A stretch of 64,000 nt of DNA, from contig NZ_CP021404.1 in assembly GCF_002504165.1 (NCBI RefSeq), forward strand, positions 930,001-994,000, in the 5' to 3' direction. The notes under the pieces were generated by a model, which did not search any database, had not been told where the DNA came from, and worked only from the letters and a program-made list of their open reading frames with translations. This document shows positions 1 to 6,745 of this stretch, piece by piece. The stretch comes from Pacificitalea manganoxidans. GTDB taxonomy: Bacteria; Pseudomonadota; Alphaproteobacteria; Rhodobacterales; Rhodobacteraceae. The stretch's first letter is position 1; each line of letters starts with the position of its first letter. The translations under genes were made by a program, and so were the position numbers.

Positions 1-115
1 ATTGCATCTGATCGCGCTGACCCGTCGCTTCGCCGCCACGCCGAAAGGCGTCGGCTTCAAACCCGGCGGAGAAATCCGCCTCGCCGGCACGCCCGAGGGC
101 GGGAGCAACGCATGA
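1..115 (+). CDS. ribH: 6,7-dimethyl-8-ribityllumazine synthase, C-terminal end (partial)
   Basis: Frame 2 is open from the window edge to a TGA at 113-115 and encodes the tail LHLIALTRRF...IRLAGTPEGGSNA. The LHLIALTRRF segment matches the last helix of lumazine synthase as I know it from Rhodobacteraceae, and ribH directly before nusB is the usual order in this group. The enzyme joins the ribityl pyrimidine with dihydroxybutanone phosphate in riboflavin synthesis. Its stop overlaps the nusB start as ATGA (112-115), so the two are translationally coupled. Only about 37 residues are visible, so the identification leans on context. Confidence 0.6.
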   Translation, partial: LHLIALTRRFAATPKGVGFKPGGEIRLAGTPEGGSNA

Positions 116-567
116 CCGACAAAAGACAGATGAAATCCGCCGCCCGGCTTTATGCCGTGCAGGCACTGTTCCAGATGGAAGCCTCCGATCAGACGATCGA
201 GCGGGTCCAGCAGGAATTCGAAGATCACCGCTTCGGCGAGGTCTATGAGGGCGACGAGATGGCCGAGGGCGACCCGGAGCTGTTCCGCAAGCTGGTGGGT
301 GATGCCGTCAACTATCAGTCGCTGATCGACCAGATGACCGACCGTGCGCTGGTGGCGAAATGGCCGATCCACCGCATCGACCCCACCCTGCGCGCGCTGT
401 TCCGCGCCGCCGGTGCCGAACTGACCCAAGGCAAAGCGCCGCCGAAGGTCGTGATCGTCGAATATGTGGATATCGCCAAAGCGTTCTTTCCCGAAGGACG
501 CGAGCCGAAATTTGTCAATGCCGTGCTAGATCACATGGCCCGCGAGGCAAAGCCGGAGGCGTTCTGA
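112..567 (+). CDS. nusB: Transcription antitermination factor NusB
   Basis: A 151-residue protein, close to the normal NusB length. It has the N-terminal helix AARLYAVQALFQME and the C-terminal block VVIVEYVDIAKAFFPEGREPKFVNAVLDHMA, both typical of the all-helical NusB fold. NusB binds boxA RNA with NusE (S10) and supports antitermination of rRNA transcription in the cytoplasm. The ATG overlaps the ribH stop (ATGA), the expected riboflavin-nusB operon arrangement. No anomalies seen. Confidence 0.95.
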   Translation: MTDKRQMKSAARLYAVQALFQMEASDQTIERVQQEFEDHRFGEVYEGDEMAEGDPELFRKLVGDAVNYQSLIDQMTDRALVAKWPIHRIDPTLRALFRAAGAELTQGKAPPKVVIVEYVDIAKAFFPEGREPKFVNAVLDHMAREAKPEAF

Positions 568-609
568 ACGCCACGCCCGGCGCGCCAGCCAGATACGAGG
601 ACCCGCCCG

Positions 610-1221
610 ATGACCGCCCGCAATGACGAACCCGACGTGGCGGAGCTGACCTCGATCGCGGCGGTGCTCGACCGGGTGGATGCCGCCGCCGAGGCGGAGG
701 AGCTTAGCTTCCGCGACGTGGTGGAAGCGGTGGGGGAGGCGTCCTTTGTGCCGGTGCTGATGGCGCCTGCGCTGGCCGTCGTCACGCCGCTGAGCGGCAT
801 CCCCCTGTTTTCCAGCTTCTGCGGGCTGATCATCGTGCTGGTGTCGGTGCAGATGGTGCTGGACCGCGACCACCTGTGGCTGCCGGGCTGGATCATGCGC
901 CGCCGCTTTCCCGGTCACCGGGTGCGGCAGGCGACGGGGCGCATTCGCGGCTTTACCGATTATATCGACCGGCACGCCCGCAACCGGCTGGAATTCCTGC
1001 AACACCGCCCGTTTCCACAGATCACCGAAGTCGTCTGCATGTTCTGCGGTCTGGCGATGCCGTTTCTGGAACTGGTGCCGTTCACCTCGTCGCTGCTGGG
1101 GCTGGCGGTGACGCTGTTGTCACTGGCACTGCTGGTGCGCGACGGCTTGCTGGTGCTGTTCGGGTTGGCGGCGGTGGCCGGGGCGGTGGGGCTGCTGAGC
1201 TATCTGGTGCTGCTGGCGTAA
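610..1221 (+). CDS. ExoD-family exopolysaccharide synthesis membrane protein
   Basis: A 203-residue membrane protein. Residues 1-45 are a soluble acidic region; several hydrophobic helices follow (around 48-80 and 135-200) with the conserved segment PVLMAPALAVVTPLSGIPLF. This matches the ExoD family, named for rhizobial exopolysaccharide production and alkali tolerance; the biochemical role is not established. It starts 42 bp after nusB and could be cotranscribed. The ATG at 610 follows a weak GAGGA-like site (597-601). Confidence 0.8.
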   Translation: MTARNDEPDVAELTSIAAVLDRVDAAAEAEELSFRDVVEAVGEASFVPVLMAPALAVVTPLSGIPLFSSFCGLIIVLVSVQMVLDRDHLWLPGWIMRRRFPGHRVRQATGRIRGFTDYIDRHARNRLEFLQHRPFPQITEVVCMFCGLAMPFLELVPFTSSLLGLAVTLLSLALLVRDGLLVLFGLAAVAGAVGLLSYLVLLA

Positions 1222-1430
1222 CCATGCGCCGCGGCGGGCGGCGGGGTCGGCGCGCCGTGGGCCTCGGCCACCTCGCGCAGCAAAAGCAGCGCCAGTATCG
1301 GAACGAAGAGTTTGCGGAGCAGCCGCAGCAGCGTGAACATGCAGGTCTTTCTTCTACGCGGATCCTGAACCAGCCACCGGGACCGGAGATCCGCAAGCCG
1401 ACGCCTCGCAGGGAAATCCGGCAGGGTCAT
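1200..1430 (-). CDS. Possible small membrane protein
   Basis: A 76-codon frame on the minus strand that ends inside the exoD 3' end. It encodes a basic N-terminus, then LLRLLRKLFVPILALLLLREV (one likely membrane helix around residues 33-50), then an Ala/Pro tail. The ATG at 1430 lacks a strong ribosome binding site. It lies in the otherwise empty gap between exoD and psuG. GC-rich DNA produces such frames by chance, so this is only a candidate; I do not recognise the sequence. Confidence 0.25.
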   Translation of the reverse strand: MTLPDFPARRRLADLRSRWLVQDPRRRKTCMFTLLRLLRKLFVPILALLLLREVAEAHGAPTPPPAAAHGYASSTR

Positions 1431-1563
1431 GACGCCGCCGTGGCAAGGCCGGGATAAGGATGGAAATTTTCCGTGGCGTTGCTGATTGATCTGAACTCGT
1501 TTGTGGGGATATGACCCCGTGACCTCACCCCACACCCGCGCGACACGCAATAAGGAGCCTGCC

Positions 1564-2481
1564 ATGAGCCGTCATCCCGATCTGGACCTGACCCCCGAGG
1601 TCGCCCGCGCGCTTGAGGCGGGCCAGCCCGTCGTCGCATTGGAAACCGCGATCGTCACCCACGGCATGCCCCGTCCGGTCAATCTGGAGACCGCGCAGGC
1701 GGTCGAAGCCGAGATCCGCGCCCAAGGGGCTGTGCCCGCGACCATCGCGGTAATTGACGGACGGCTGCGCGCGGGCGTGACAGCGGAGGAGTTGGAGATG
1801 CTCGCCGCGATCCCCGAGGGGGTGCAGAAGGCCTCGCGCAAGGATCTGCCCGCGATCATCGCCAAGCGCGCCACCGCTGGCACCACCGTGGCCGCGACCA
1901 TGTTCATCGCGGATCTGGCAGGCATCCCCATCTTTGCAACCGGCGGCATCGGCGGCGTGCATCGCGGGGCCGAAACGACGGGCGACGTGTCCGCCGATCT
2001 GACCGAACTGGGCCGGACCCCGGTGGGCGTGGTCTGTGCGGGCGCGAAATCGATCCTCGATCTGCCGCGCACGCTGGAATGGCTCGAAACGGCGGGCGTG
2101 CCCGTGCTCGGCTACCGCAGCGATGCCTTCCCGGCGTTTTTCACCCCCGATAGCGGGCTGGGCGTGGATCAGCGGATGGACAGCCCCGCCGAGATCGCGA
2201 CCGCGCTGGCTGCCGGGCGGCGGCTGGGCAATGGCGGCACGCTGATCTGCAATCCCATCGCCGAGGCCGACGCGCTGCCCAAGGACCAGATCGACGCCGT
2301 GATCGCGCAGGCCGTGGCCGATGCCGCCGCGCAGGGGATCGAGGGCAAGGCCGTGACGCCTTTCCTGCTGGGCAAGGTGCTGGACCTGACCGGGGGCGAC
2401 AGCCTGAATGCCAATGTGGCGCTTGTGCGCTCCAACGCGCGGCTGGCGGCAGAGATTGCCGTGGCGCTGGCCTCGCAGTGA
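1564..2481 (+). CDS. psuG: Pseudouridine-5'-phosphate glycosidase
   Basis: A 305-residue protein from the ATG at 1564, which has a clear AAGGAG site at 1551-1556; an upstream in-frame start at 1501 has none. It carries family blocks ALETAIVTHGMPRP near residue 22, FATGGIGGVHRG near residue 123, GVVCAGAKSILD and NGGTLICNPI. PsuG splits pseudouridine 5'-phosphate into uracil and ribose 5-phosphate, a manganese-dependent step of pseudouridine breakdown. The usual partner kinase PsuK is not next to it. A hairpin follows the stop. Confidence 0.95.
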   Translation: MSRHPDLDLTPEVARALEAGQPVVALETAIVTHGMPRPVNLETAQAVEAEIRAQGAVPATIAVIDGRLRAGVTAEELEMLAAIPEGVQKASRKDLPAIIAKRATAGTTVAATMFIADLAGIPIFATGGIGGVHRGAETTGDVSADLTELGRTPVGVVCAGAKSILDLPRTLEWLETAGVPVLGYRSDAFPAFFTPDSGLGVDQRMDSPAEIATALAAGRRLGNGGTLICNPIAEADALPKDQIDAVIAQAVADAAAQGIEGKAVTPFLLGKVLDLTGGDSLNANVALVRSNARLAAEIAVALASQ

Positions 2482-2491
2482 GCTAATCTAC

Positions 2492-2517
2492 TGCCGGGGG
2501 CCGTGTGGTCCCCGGCA
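2492..2517 (+). terminator. Hairpin after psuG
   Basis: TGCCGGGG (2492-2499) pairs exactly with CCCCGGCA (2510-2517) just past the psuG stop. No T-run follows, so it may be a weak or Rho-assisted terminator, or an mRNA end stabiliser. Confidence 0.35.
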
Positions 2518-2576
2518 TGACGCCGCCTCGCTGGGGCGCGGTTCATGTCTGCTGATCTCTGCAAGGCGGACTATTC

Positions 2577-3527
2577 GTGATCAAGAAATTCAACCCCGAC
2601 GACCCCGCGCCGGGGCATGATCCCGGCAAACCCGATGTCGACGACGACCTGCCCCGCGACGAGCCTTTGGGCGAGGCCGCAGAGGAAGAGTCGGTCGAGG
2701 AAGCGGCGAAGCTCTCCGCCCGGCTGATTTACGAAGTCATCCGCCGCGACGGTATCGACGAACTGCGCCGCCCGGTGCGGTCGCTGATCTGGTCGGGTCT
2801 GGCCGCTGGTGTGATGATCAGCTTCTCGGTGTTGGGCGAGGCGATTTTCCGCACCTACCTGCCCAAGGACGCCGACTGGACCTATCTGGTCGAAAACCTC
2901 GGCTATTCCATCGGTTTCGTGCTGGTCATCATGGGCCGGATGCAGCTGTTTACCGAAAATACCATCTCCACCGTGCTGCCCGCGATGGCCGATCCGCGCC
3001 CGACAGTGTTCAAACGCATAGGCCGACTTTGGGTTGTGGTGCTCAGCGCGAACTTGGTCGGGGCGTTCCTGGCGGCCCTTTACATCGCCTATGGGGCCGG
3101 GGTGCCCGACGCGCTGCTGCCAGCGGTGCGGGAATTGTCCGAGCACGCCACCGGAATGGGCGCATGGCAAAGCTTCCTGCGCGCGGTGCCTGCGGGCTTG
3201 CTGATCGCGGCGCTGGTCTGGTCGCTGCCACAGGCAGAAAGCCAGCAGTTCATTCTGATCATGATGATGACATGGCTCATCGCGGCGGGCGATTTCACCC
3301 ATGTGGTCGCGGGCTCCGTCGAAATGGCGTTCCTGATGGTGAACGGCGAACTGGGGCTGTTGCCTGCGGTGTTCGGGTTCTTCCTGCCGGTGCTGGCGGG
3401 GAATGTCGTTGGCGGCACGGCGATCTTTGCACTGCTCGCATGGGGGCAGGTGAAGGGTGAGCTGATCCGCGAACTGGAACATAAAAAACCCAAACGCGTG
3501 GGAACCAGCTTCTTCGAACCGCGTTAG
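2577..3527 (+). CDS. Formate/nitrite transporter-family channel (YfdC-like)
   Basis: A 316-residue membrane protein with a 60-residue acidic, Asp/Pro-rich N-terminus followed by six predicted helices. The blocks LGYSIGFVLVIMGRMQLFTENT and LAGNVVGGTAIFALL are typical of the FNT channel fold. The long charged N-terminus and sequence style fit the YfdC branch rather than the FocA formate channel; the substrate is unknown. The start is GTG at 2577 with AAGGCGGA at 2562-2569. A putative GGAAC...CGTT promoter lies inside its last codons. Confidence 0.85.
   Translation: MIKKFNPDDPAPGHDPGKPDVDDDLPRDEPLGEAAEEESVEEAAKLSARLIYEVIRRDGIDELRRPVRSLIWSGLAAGVMISFSVLGEAIFRTYLPKDADWTYLVENLGYSIGFVLVIMGRMQLFTENTISTVLPAMADPRPTVFKRIGRLWVVVLSANLVGAFLAALYIAYGAGVPDALLPAVRELSEHATGMGAWQSFLRAVPAGLLIAALVWSLPQAESQQFILIMMMTWLIAAGDFTHVVAGSVEMAFLMVNGELGLLPAVFGFFLPVLAGNVVGGTAIFALLAWGQVKGELIRELEHKKPKRVGTSFFEPR
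3501..3525 (+). promoter_or_regulatory. GGAAC-N16-CGTT, EcfG-type promoter match
   Basis: GGAAC (3501-3505) and CGTT (3522-3525) are separated by exactly 16 bases, the EcfG consensus. It sits in the 3' end of the FNT-family gene and points into the structured intergenic region. About one match is expected by chance in a window this size, so it counts mainly because of what lies downstream and because four other such sites lie nearby. Confidence 0.4.
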
Positions 3528-3610
3528 GGGGTGTCAGACGGGGAGAACTTCGTTCTCTGACCGCCGGTGGGACTGGTAATTTGACTGTCCCTCGTCCAGC
3601 CCACCGGCCC
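3526..3610 (+). ncRNA. Candidate structured small RNA or 3'-UTR element
   Basis: Two strong hairpins fill the gap between the FNT-family gene and the Crp/Fnr gene. The first has GAGAAC (3543-3548) paired with GTTCTC (3552-3557) over a 3-base loop, extended by GTCA (3533-3536) with TGAC (3558-3561). The second has CCGGTGGG (3564-3571) paired with CCCACCGG (3600-3607) plus CTGG (3573-3576) with CCAG (3596-3599), one bulged A and a 19-base loop. No T-run follows, so it is not a plain terminator. I know of no RNA family that fits. Confidence 0.35.
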
Positions 3611-3652
3611 CCCGATACCCTTCCTGACAATCCAAGAAACGCGTAGCGGCCG

Positions 3653-4381
3653 TCAGATCAGCGGCCGCTTCATCGGTGCTTCGATGTCGACCATGCCCAG
3701 CTGTGCCAGCGCCTTCATATTGCGGATGCGCAGGGTGCCGTCGGTCCAGGCGGCCAGCTGCTGCTCGCGCAGTTTCGCCAAGGTCTTATTGGTGTGCACC
3801 AGGGACAGCCCCAGCGCGTCGGCCATGTCCTGCTGGCGATAGGGCAGGTTCATCTGGTCACCTTCCGTCAGGCCCAAGGCCTCCGCCCGGCTGAACACCC
3901 GCACCAGCGCCCATGCCATCCGCTCGATCGCGGAGCGCTGCCCAAGCGTGGCGATTGCCTCGCCCATGAAGTGTTCTTCCACCGCCGCGAGCCATGTCAG
4001 ATCATATGCCCGGTTCGCGTGGTTCTTGAAAAACGACCATAGCTCGGACCGATTGAACACACACAAGGTCATCTGGGTGCTCGCCTCGACCGAATGGGTC
4101 ATTTCGCGCATCACACCCGCCTGAAGGCCGAGGAAATCCCCGGGGAAGACAAAGTTGATGACCTGCCTCCGCCCGTTGGGCAGGGTCTTGTAGCGCAGAC
4201 CCATTCCACGCAACGCTGTATAGAGTTGCGGGCTGCTGGACCCTTCCATCAACACAGGCGTGCCCGGCTCGATCACCAGTTCGCCGGCCTTAAACCGCTG
4301 CATGAAACGAACCTCGTCGCTGGACATGTCAATGAACATATCGGCCCGACGCAACGGGCAGTTCTCGCATTTGGTGGCCAT
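3653..4381 (-). CDS. Crp/Fnr-family transcription regulator
   Basis: A 242-residue regulator. Residues 20-130 form the cyclic-nucleotide-binding-like beta-roll (FKAGELVIEPGTPV, VINFVFPGDFLGL). A winged HTH lies around 165-225 with recognition helix ADALGLSLVHTNKTLAKLR. This HTH type (SLVHTNKTL) differs from Fnr proper. Cysteines occur at positions 5, 8 and 107 only, fewer than the four that hold the Fnr 4Fe-4S cluster, so oxygen sensing by that mechanism is not supported. It is divergent from the receiver-like gene at 4476. The effector is unknown. Confidence 0.85.
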   Translation of the reverse strand: MATKCENCPLRRADMFIDMSSDEVRFMQRFKAGELVIEPGTPVLMEGSSSPQLYTALRGMGLRYKTLPNGRRQVINFVFPGDFLGLQAGVMREMTHSVEASTQMTLCVFNRSELWSFFKNHANRAYDLTWLAAVEEHFMGEAIATLGQRSAIERMAWALVRVFSRAEALGLTEGDQMNLPYRQQDMADALGLSLVHTNKTLAKLREQQLAAWTDGTLRIRNMKALAQLGMVDIEAPMKRPLI

Positions 4382-4475
4382 CAGGAAAATCGCTCCGCGC
4401 TATGTCAAATTTAAATGCGCAAGCCCCCCCGTTATGTTCCATGTCATCACGAAAGTTCTGATGCAGTGGGGTAAA

Positions 4476-4838
4476 ATGCAGGAACGTTTTGTCGTGTTCG
4501 AACGCGACACCGTGATTGCAGAAGATGTCTGCGAGACGCTAAAATCGAAACTGCCGGGATGCGAGGTGCGCATTGCCCGGTCCTTGGCGCATGTGCGCGG
4601 GATGCTGGGGTCTATGGACCGGCTCGACGCGCTGTTGATGGCGATGTCGCGGGTCGATTACGACGCCAGTGGATTGGAAAGCGAAATCGCGCGGCTGGGG
4701 GCTCGGGTCATGTTGTTGCATGACAGCGCAGGCAGCAGCGTGCGTGAAGAGGGCGCGGTCATCCGTGTGCCGCGCCCCTACACGTCGTCGATGCTGGGCC
4801 GTGCTATCGCTTACGCTTTGCCGCAGCGACAGCCGTAA
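4476..4838 (+). CDS. Small receiver-like (pseudo-response-regulator) protein
   Basis: A 120-residue protein read from the ATG at 4476 (MQERFVVFERD); ATGs at 4434 and 4461 are alternatives, and upstream coding would overlap the Crp gene promoter. The alternating hydrophobic strands and helices (FVVFE, VRIARSLAHVRGML, DALLMAMS, ARVMLLHDS, VIRVPRPYT...LGRAIAYAL) resemble a CheY-like receiver domain. The loop that should carry the phosphorylated Asp (LLMAMS) has none, so it is probably not phosphorylated in the usual way. Its last 35 bp overlap the convergent gene at 4804. Confidence 0.6.
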   Translation: MQERFVVFERDTVIAEDVCETLKSKLPGCEVRIARSLAHVRGMLGSMDRLDALLMAMSRVDYDASGLESEIARLGARVMLLHDSAGSSVREEGAVIRVPRPYTSSMLGRAIAYALPQRQP

Positions 4839-5181
4839 TCCCGGCCTGAAGCCCGATCACGAATGCATTGGCAAGCGGGGAGGCGCCGGGGATGCCCATC
4901 GGGGCCGGTGCCGCCACGGGCGGCCCGGTGACCGGCGCGGCGGTGGGCATGACATAACGCCGCCCCCGCCGCATCGACATGATCAGCAGCAGCAACGCCA
5001 GAATGACAAAGATCGCGCCCATGATAAGGGAGGCGGCGACCGCGTTCGTCACCGACGCGAGGTAGATCCACGCGGCGATGGTCAGAAACACGACCCCTAC
5101 CAGCAATGAGACGAGCGAAAGCAATCCCAGCACTGCTTTTTGTGCGTAGAGGATGCCCTTCCGTTCGAGAAGTGCAAGCAT
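4804..5181 (-). CDS. Phage-holin-like/DUF1469-type membrane protein
   Basis: A 125-residue protein with two adjacent membrane helices (about 15-40 and 48-68), a basic MRRGRRY motif and an Ala/Pro-rich tail. This resembles the putative Actinobacterial-holin-X/YqjE family of small envelope proteins. It begins 8 bp after the stop of the DUF883 gene, so both form one operon, as yqjD-yqjE do in enterobacteria. It probably falls under the EcfG-type promoter at 5594-5618. The 3' end overlaps the convergent receiver-like gene by 35 bp. Confidence 0.7.
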   Translation of the reverse strand: MLALLERKGILYAQKAVLGLLSLVSLLVGVVFLTIAAWIYLASVTNAVAASLIMGAIFVILALLLLIMSMRRGRRYVMPTAAPVTGPPVAAPAPMGIPGASPLANAFVIGLQAGITAVAAAKRKR

Positions 5182-5189
5182 GCGCAGGC

Positions 5190-5552
5190 TCAGCGCCGGG
5201 GAGCGAAGAACAGGCCGACAAGGAAGCCGATCGCAGCGGCGATGCCGATTGCGGTGCCGGGCTTCTCGTTGACGAATTCGACCGCCTGACGCTGATAATC
5301 CTCGGCCTGCGCGCGCAGAGCATCGGCATGGGCCTCGCCTTTGGCGCGGGCGGCGGCGGCGCGGGATTTCGCGTCATCCGCAAGGGCCTCGCCGCGCGCC
5401 TTGCCGTAACGGCCAAGCGCAGAACTGAGCCCGGAAATATCTGCTTTCAAGGCTTCGATCTGCGCCTGAAGTTCCGCCGTGGAGGCGGCTTCCTTGGCTG
5501 CATTCGCGCCCTGTTTGGCCGCCGTGGTGGGAGAGGAGGAGGCGGTCGCCAT
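5190..5552 (-). CDS. ElaB/YqjD (DUF883)-family membrane-anchored protein
   Basis: 120 residues from the ATG at 5552, which is served by CGGAG seven bases upstream; an ATG nine codons earlier lacks one. An Ala-rich coiled-coil region (residues 10-95) is followed by a C-terminal anchor PGTAIGIAAAIGFLVGLFFAPRR, the hallmark of the ElaB/YqjD/YgaM family. In E. coli these stationary-phase proteins tether ribosomes or affect the membrane under stress. An EcfG-type promoter lies 42-66 bp upstream, which fits stress control. Confidence 0.85.
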   Translation of the reverse strand: MATASSSPTTAAKQGANAAKEAASTAELQAQIEALKADISGLSSALGRYGKARGEALADDAKSRAAAARAKGEAHADALRAQAEDYQRQAVEFVNEKPGTAIGIAAAIGFLVGLFFAPRR

Positions 5553-5593
5553 GATGTGACTCCGGTCTGTTTGGGACATTATTACGGATTTTT

Positions 5594-5618
5594 AACGCAA
5601 AGCTGGCATGTCTGTTCC
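5594..5618 (-). promoter_or_regulatory. EcfG-type promoter for the DUF883 operon
   Basis: On the minus strand GGAAC (complement of GTTCC, 5614-5618) and CGTT (complement of AACG, 5594-5597) are separated by exactly 16 bases. This is the EcfG consensus seen in alphaproteobacterial general stress regulons. It lies directly upstream of the DUF883/holin-like pair. Confidence 0.75.
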
Positions 5619-5667
5619 ATGAAAGCCACAGAAAGGTTCCCGCAACGCAAGGTCACGGATCTGCGAC

Positions 5668-5693
5668 GGAACCGTGGGGTCAGAGGCGGGGTT
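5668..5693 (+). promoter_or_regulatory. Weaker EcfG-like promoter before the DUF1328 gene
   Basis: GGAAC at 5668-5672 followed after 17 bases by GGTT (5690-5693), one mismatch from CGTT. It lies about 84 bp before the DUF1328 start and divergent from the promoter at 5594-5618. Confidence 0.4.
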
Positions 5694-5776
5694 TGCTTTG
5701 CGATCAAGTGATGCACGCCGCGTGAGACGGCACATCATGTGCAAACATAAACGGGCAGTGGGAAAGGAGCAGTACG

Positions 5777-5953
5777 ATGATACATTGGGCCTTGGTTTTC
5801 TTGGTCGTCGCGGCACTCGCGGCATTCTTCGGCTTCGGCGGCGTCGCTGGCGCTTCTGCGGGCATTGCCCAGATCCTGTTCGTGATCTTTGCCGGTCTCT
5901 TCTGTATCGCGCTTATCGTGAAAGCGGTTGAAGGGAATGACTATCGGAGGTGA
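5777..5953 (+). CDS. DUF1328 (YtjA)-family small membrane protein
   Basis: A 58-residue protein, MIHWALVFLVVAALAAFFGF...AGIAQILFVIFAGLFCIALI, with two membrane helices separated by the Gly/Ala-rich segment GVAGASAG. This matches the DUF1328/YtjA family in length and pattern. AAGGAG at 5764-5769 supports the ATG at 5777. These genes are widespread and often stress-induced; the molecular role is unknown. A perfect terminator follows 28 bp after the stop. Confidence 0.85.
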   Translation: MIHWALVFLVVAALAAFFGFGGVAGASAGIAQILFVIFAGLFCIALIVKAVEGNDYRR

Positions 5954-5981
5954 CGGCATGACCGTATGGCGGTTTTGTTGA

Positions 5982-6012
5982 GGGTCGGACAGAGGAGTGT
6001 CCGGCCCTTTTT
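5982..6012 (+). terminator. Rho-independent terminator after the DUF1328 gene
   Basis: GGGTCGGACA (5982-5991) pairs with TGTCCGGCCC (5998-6007) over a 6-base loop with a single G-T wobble, followed by five Ts. Confidence 0.9.
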
Positions 6013-6071
6013 CATGGGCGAAGGCTGGGGGAGGCCGATGGCGCGCCTGCCGAAGGGTCCAGTCGGGTAAA

Positions 6072-6097
6072 GGAACGATTGCCCCCCCGCTGGCGTT
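6072..6097 (+). promoter_or_regulatory. EcfG-type promoter for dps
   Basis: GGAAC (6072-6076), 17 bases, CGTT (6094-6097). Full match to the EcfG consensus, 36 bp before the dps start. Confidence 0.75.
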
Positions 6098-6133
6098 CTC
6101 GTGATGAACATTCTTTGCATCATGGAGACACTC

Positions 6134-6631
6134 ATGTCTGACACCCTGAAAGTCATCCCCACCGAAGACACTGTCAAAACCGGCGTGCGCGACAAGGAAG
6201 GCATCGCGGTCGGCCTGAACGACGTGTTGGCAGATACCTATCGCCTGACGTTCAAGACCCATGCCTACCATTGGGCGGTTCAGGGGCCGCAGTTCTATTC
6301 GATCCATAAGCTGACCGAAGAACAGTATGAAAATCTGTTCGCCGCCGCCGACGAACTGGCCGAGCGCTGCCGGGCGCTTGGGGCCCTGACCCCGTTTCAG
6401 TTCAGCTCCCTGATCGAGCGGTCGGTGATCGAAGATCCCAAGGAATTGCCTTCTGCCCGTGAAATGGTCGAGGATCTGGCGACGGATCACGAACGCGTCG
6501 CGCATCGGATGCACGCGCTGATCGAAATGGCCGGCGACCGGAACGACCCCGTGACCGATGATCTGTGCACCGCACGGTCGGCCTTCCACGAAAAAGCCGC
6601 GTGGATGCTGCGGTCCATCGCCGCTGAATGA
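6134..6631 (+). CDS. dps: Dps-family ferritin-like DNA-protection protein
   Basis: 165 residues from the ATG at 6134 (MSDTLKVI), which has GGAGA upstream at 6123-6129; earlier in-frame ATGs have none. The helix LADTYRLTFKTHAYHWAVQGPQFYSIHKLTEEQYENLF carries the ferroxidase-centre His and the W/H/E pattern of Dps, and DLATDHERVAHRM fits the later helix. Dps oxidises and stores iron and shields DNA. The EcfG-type promoter at 6072-6097 places it in the general stress regulon. Confidence 0.93.
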   Translation: MSDTLKVIPTEDTVKTGVRDKEGIAVGLNDVLADTYRLTFKTHAYHWAVQGPQFYSIHKLTEEQYENLFAAADELAERCRALGALTPFQFSSLIERSVIEDPKELPSAREMVEDLATDHERVAHRMHALIEMAGDRNDPVTDDLCTARSAFHEKAAWMLRSIAAE

Positions 6632-6693
6632 TCGGGTGATCCAAGTGGGATGGCGGTGCGCCGCCATTCCCGCGCGCCTCTTGCAAGGCGCAT

Positions 6694-6730
6694 AAAAAAG
6701 GCTGGCCCGATCGCTCGGGCCAGCCTTTTT
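6694..6730. terminator. Bidirectional terminator between dps and phyR
   Basis: A long stem of A5-GGCTGGCCCGA and its complement TCGGGCCAGCC-T5 with a 4-base loop (TCGC). A-run and T-run at either side let it serve both convergent genes. Confidence 0.9.
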
Positions 6731-6745
6731 GCGCGGATCGGCGGA

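Noticed and set aside
2571-3482. 303-residue frame antisense to the FNT-family gene
   Set aside because: His/Gln/Arg-rich shadow of a membrane protein gene; the sense strand has the clear family match.
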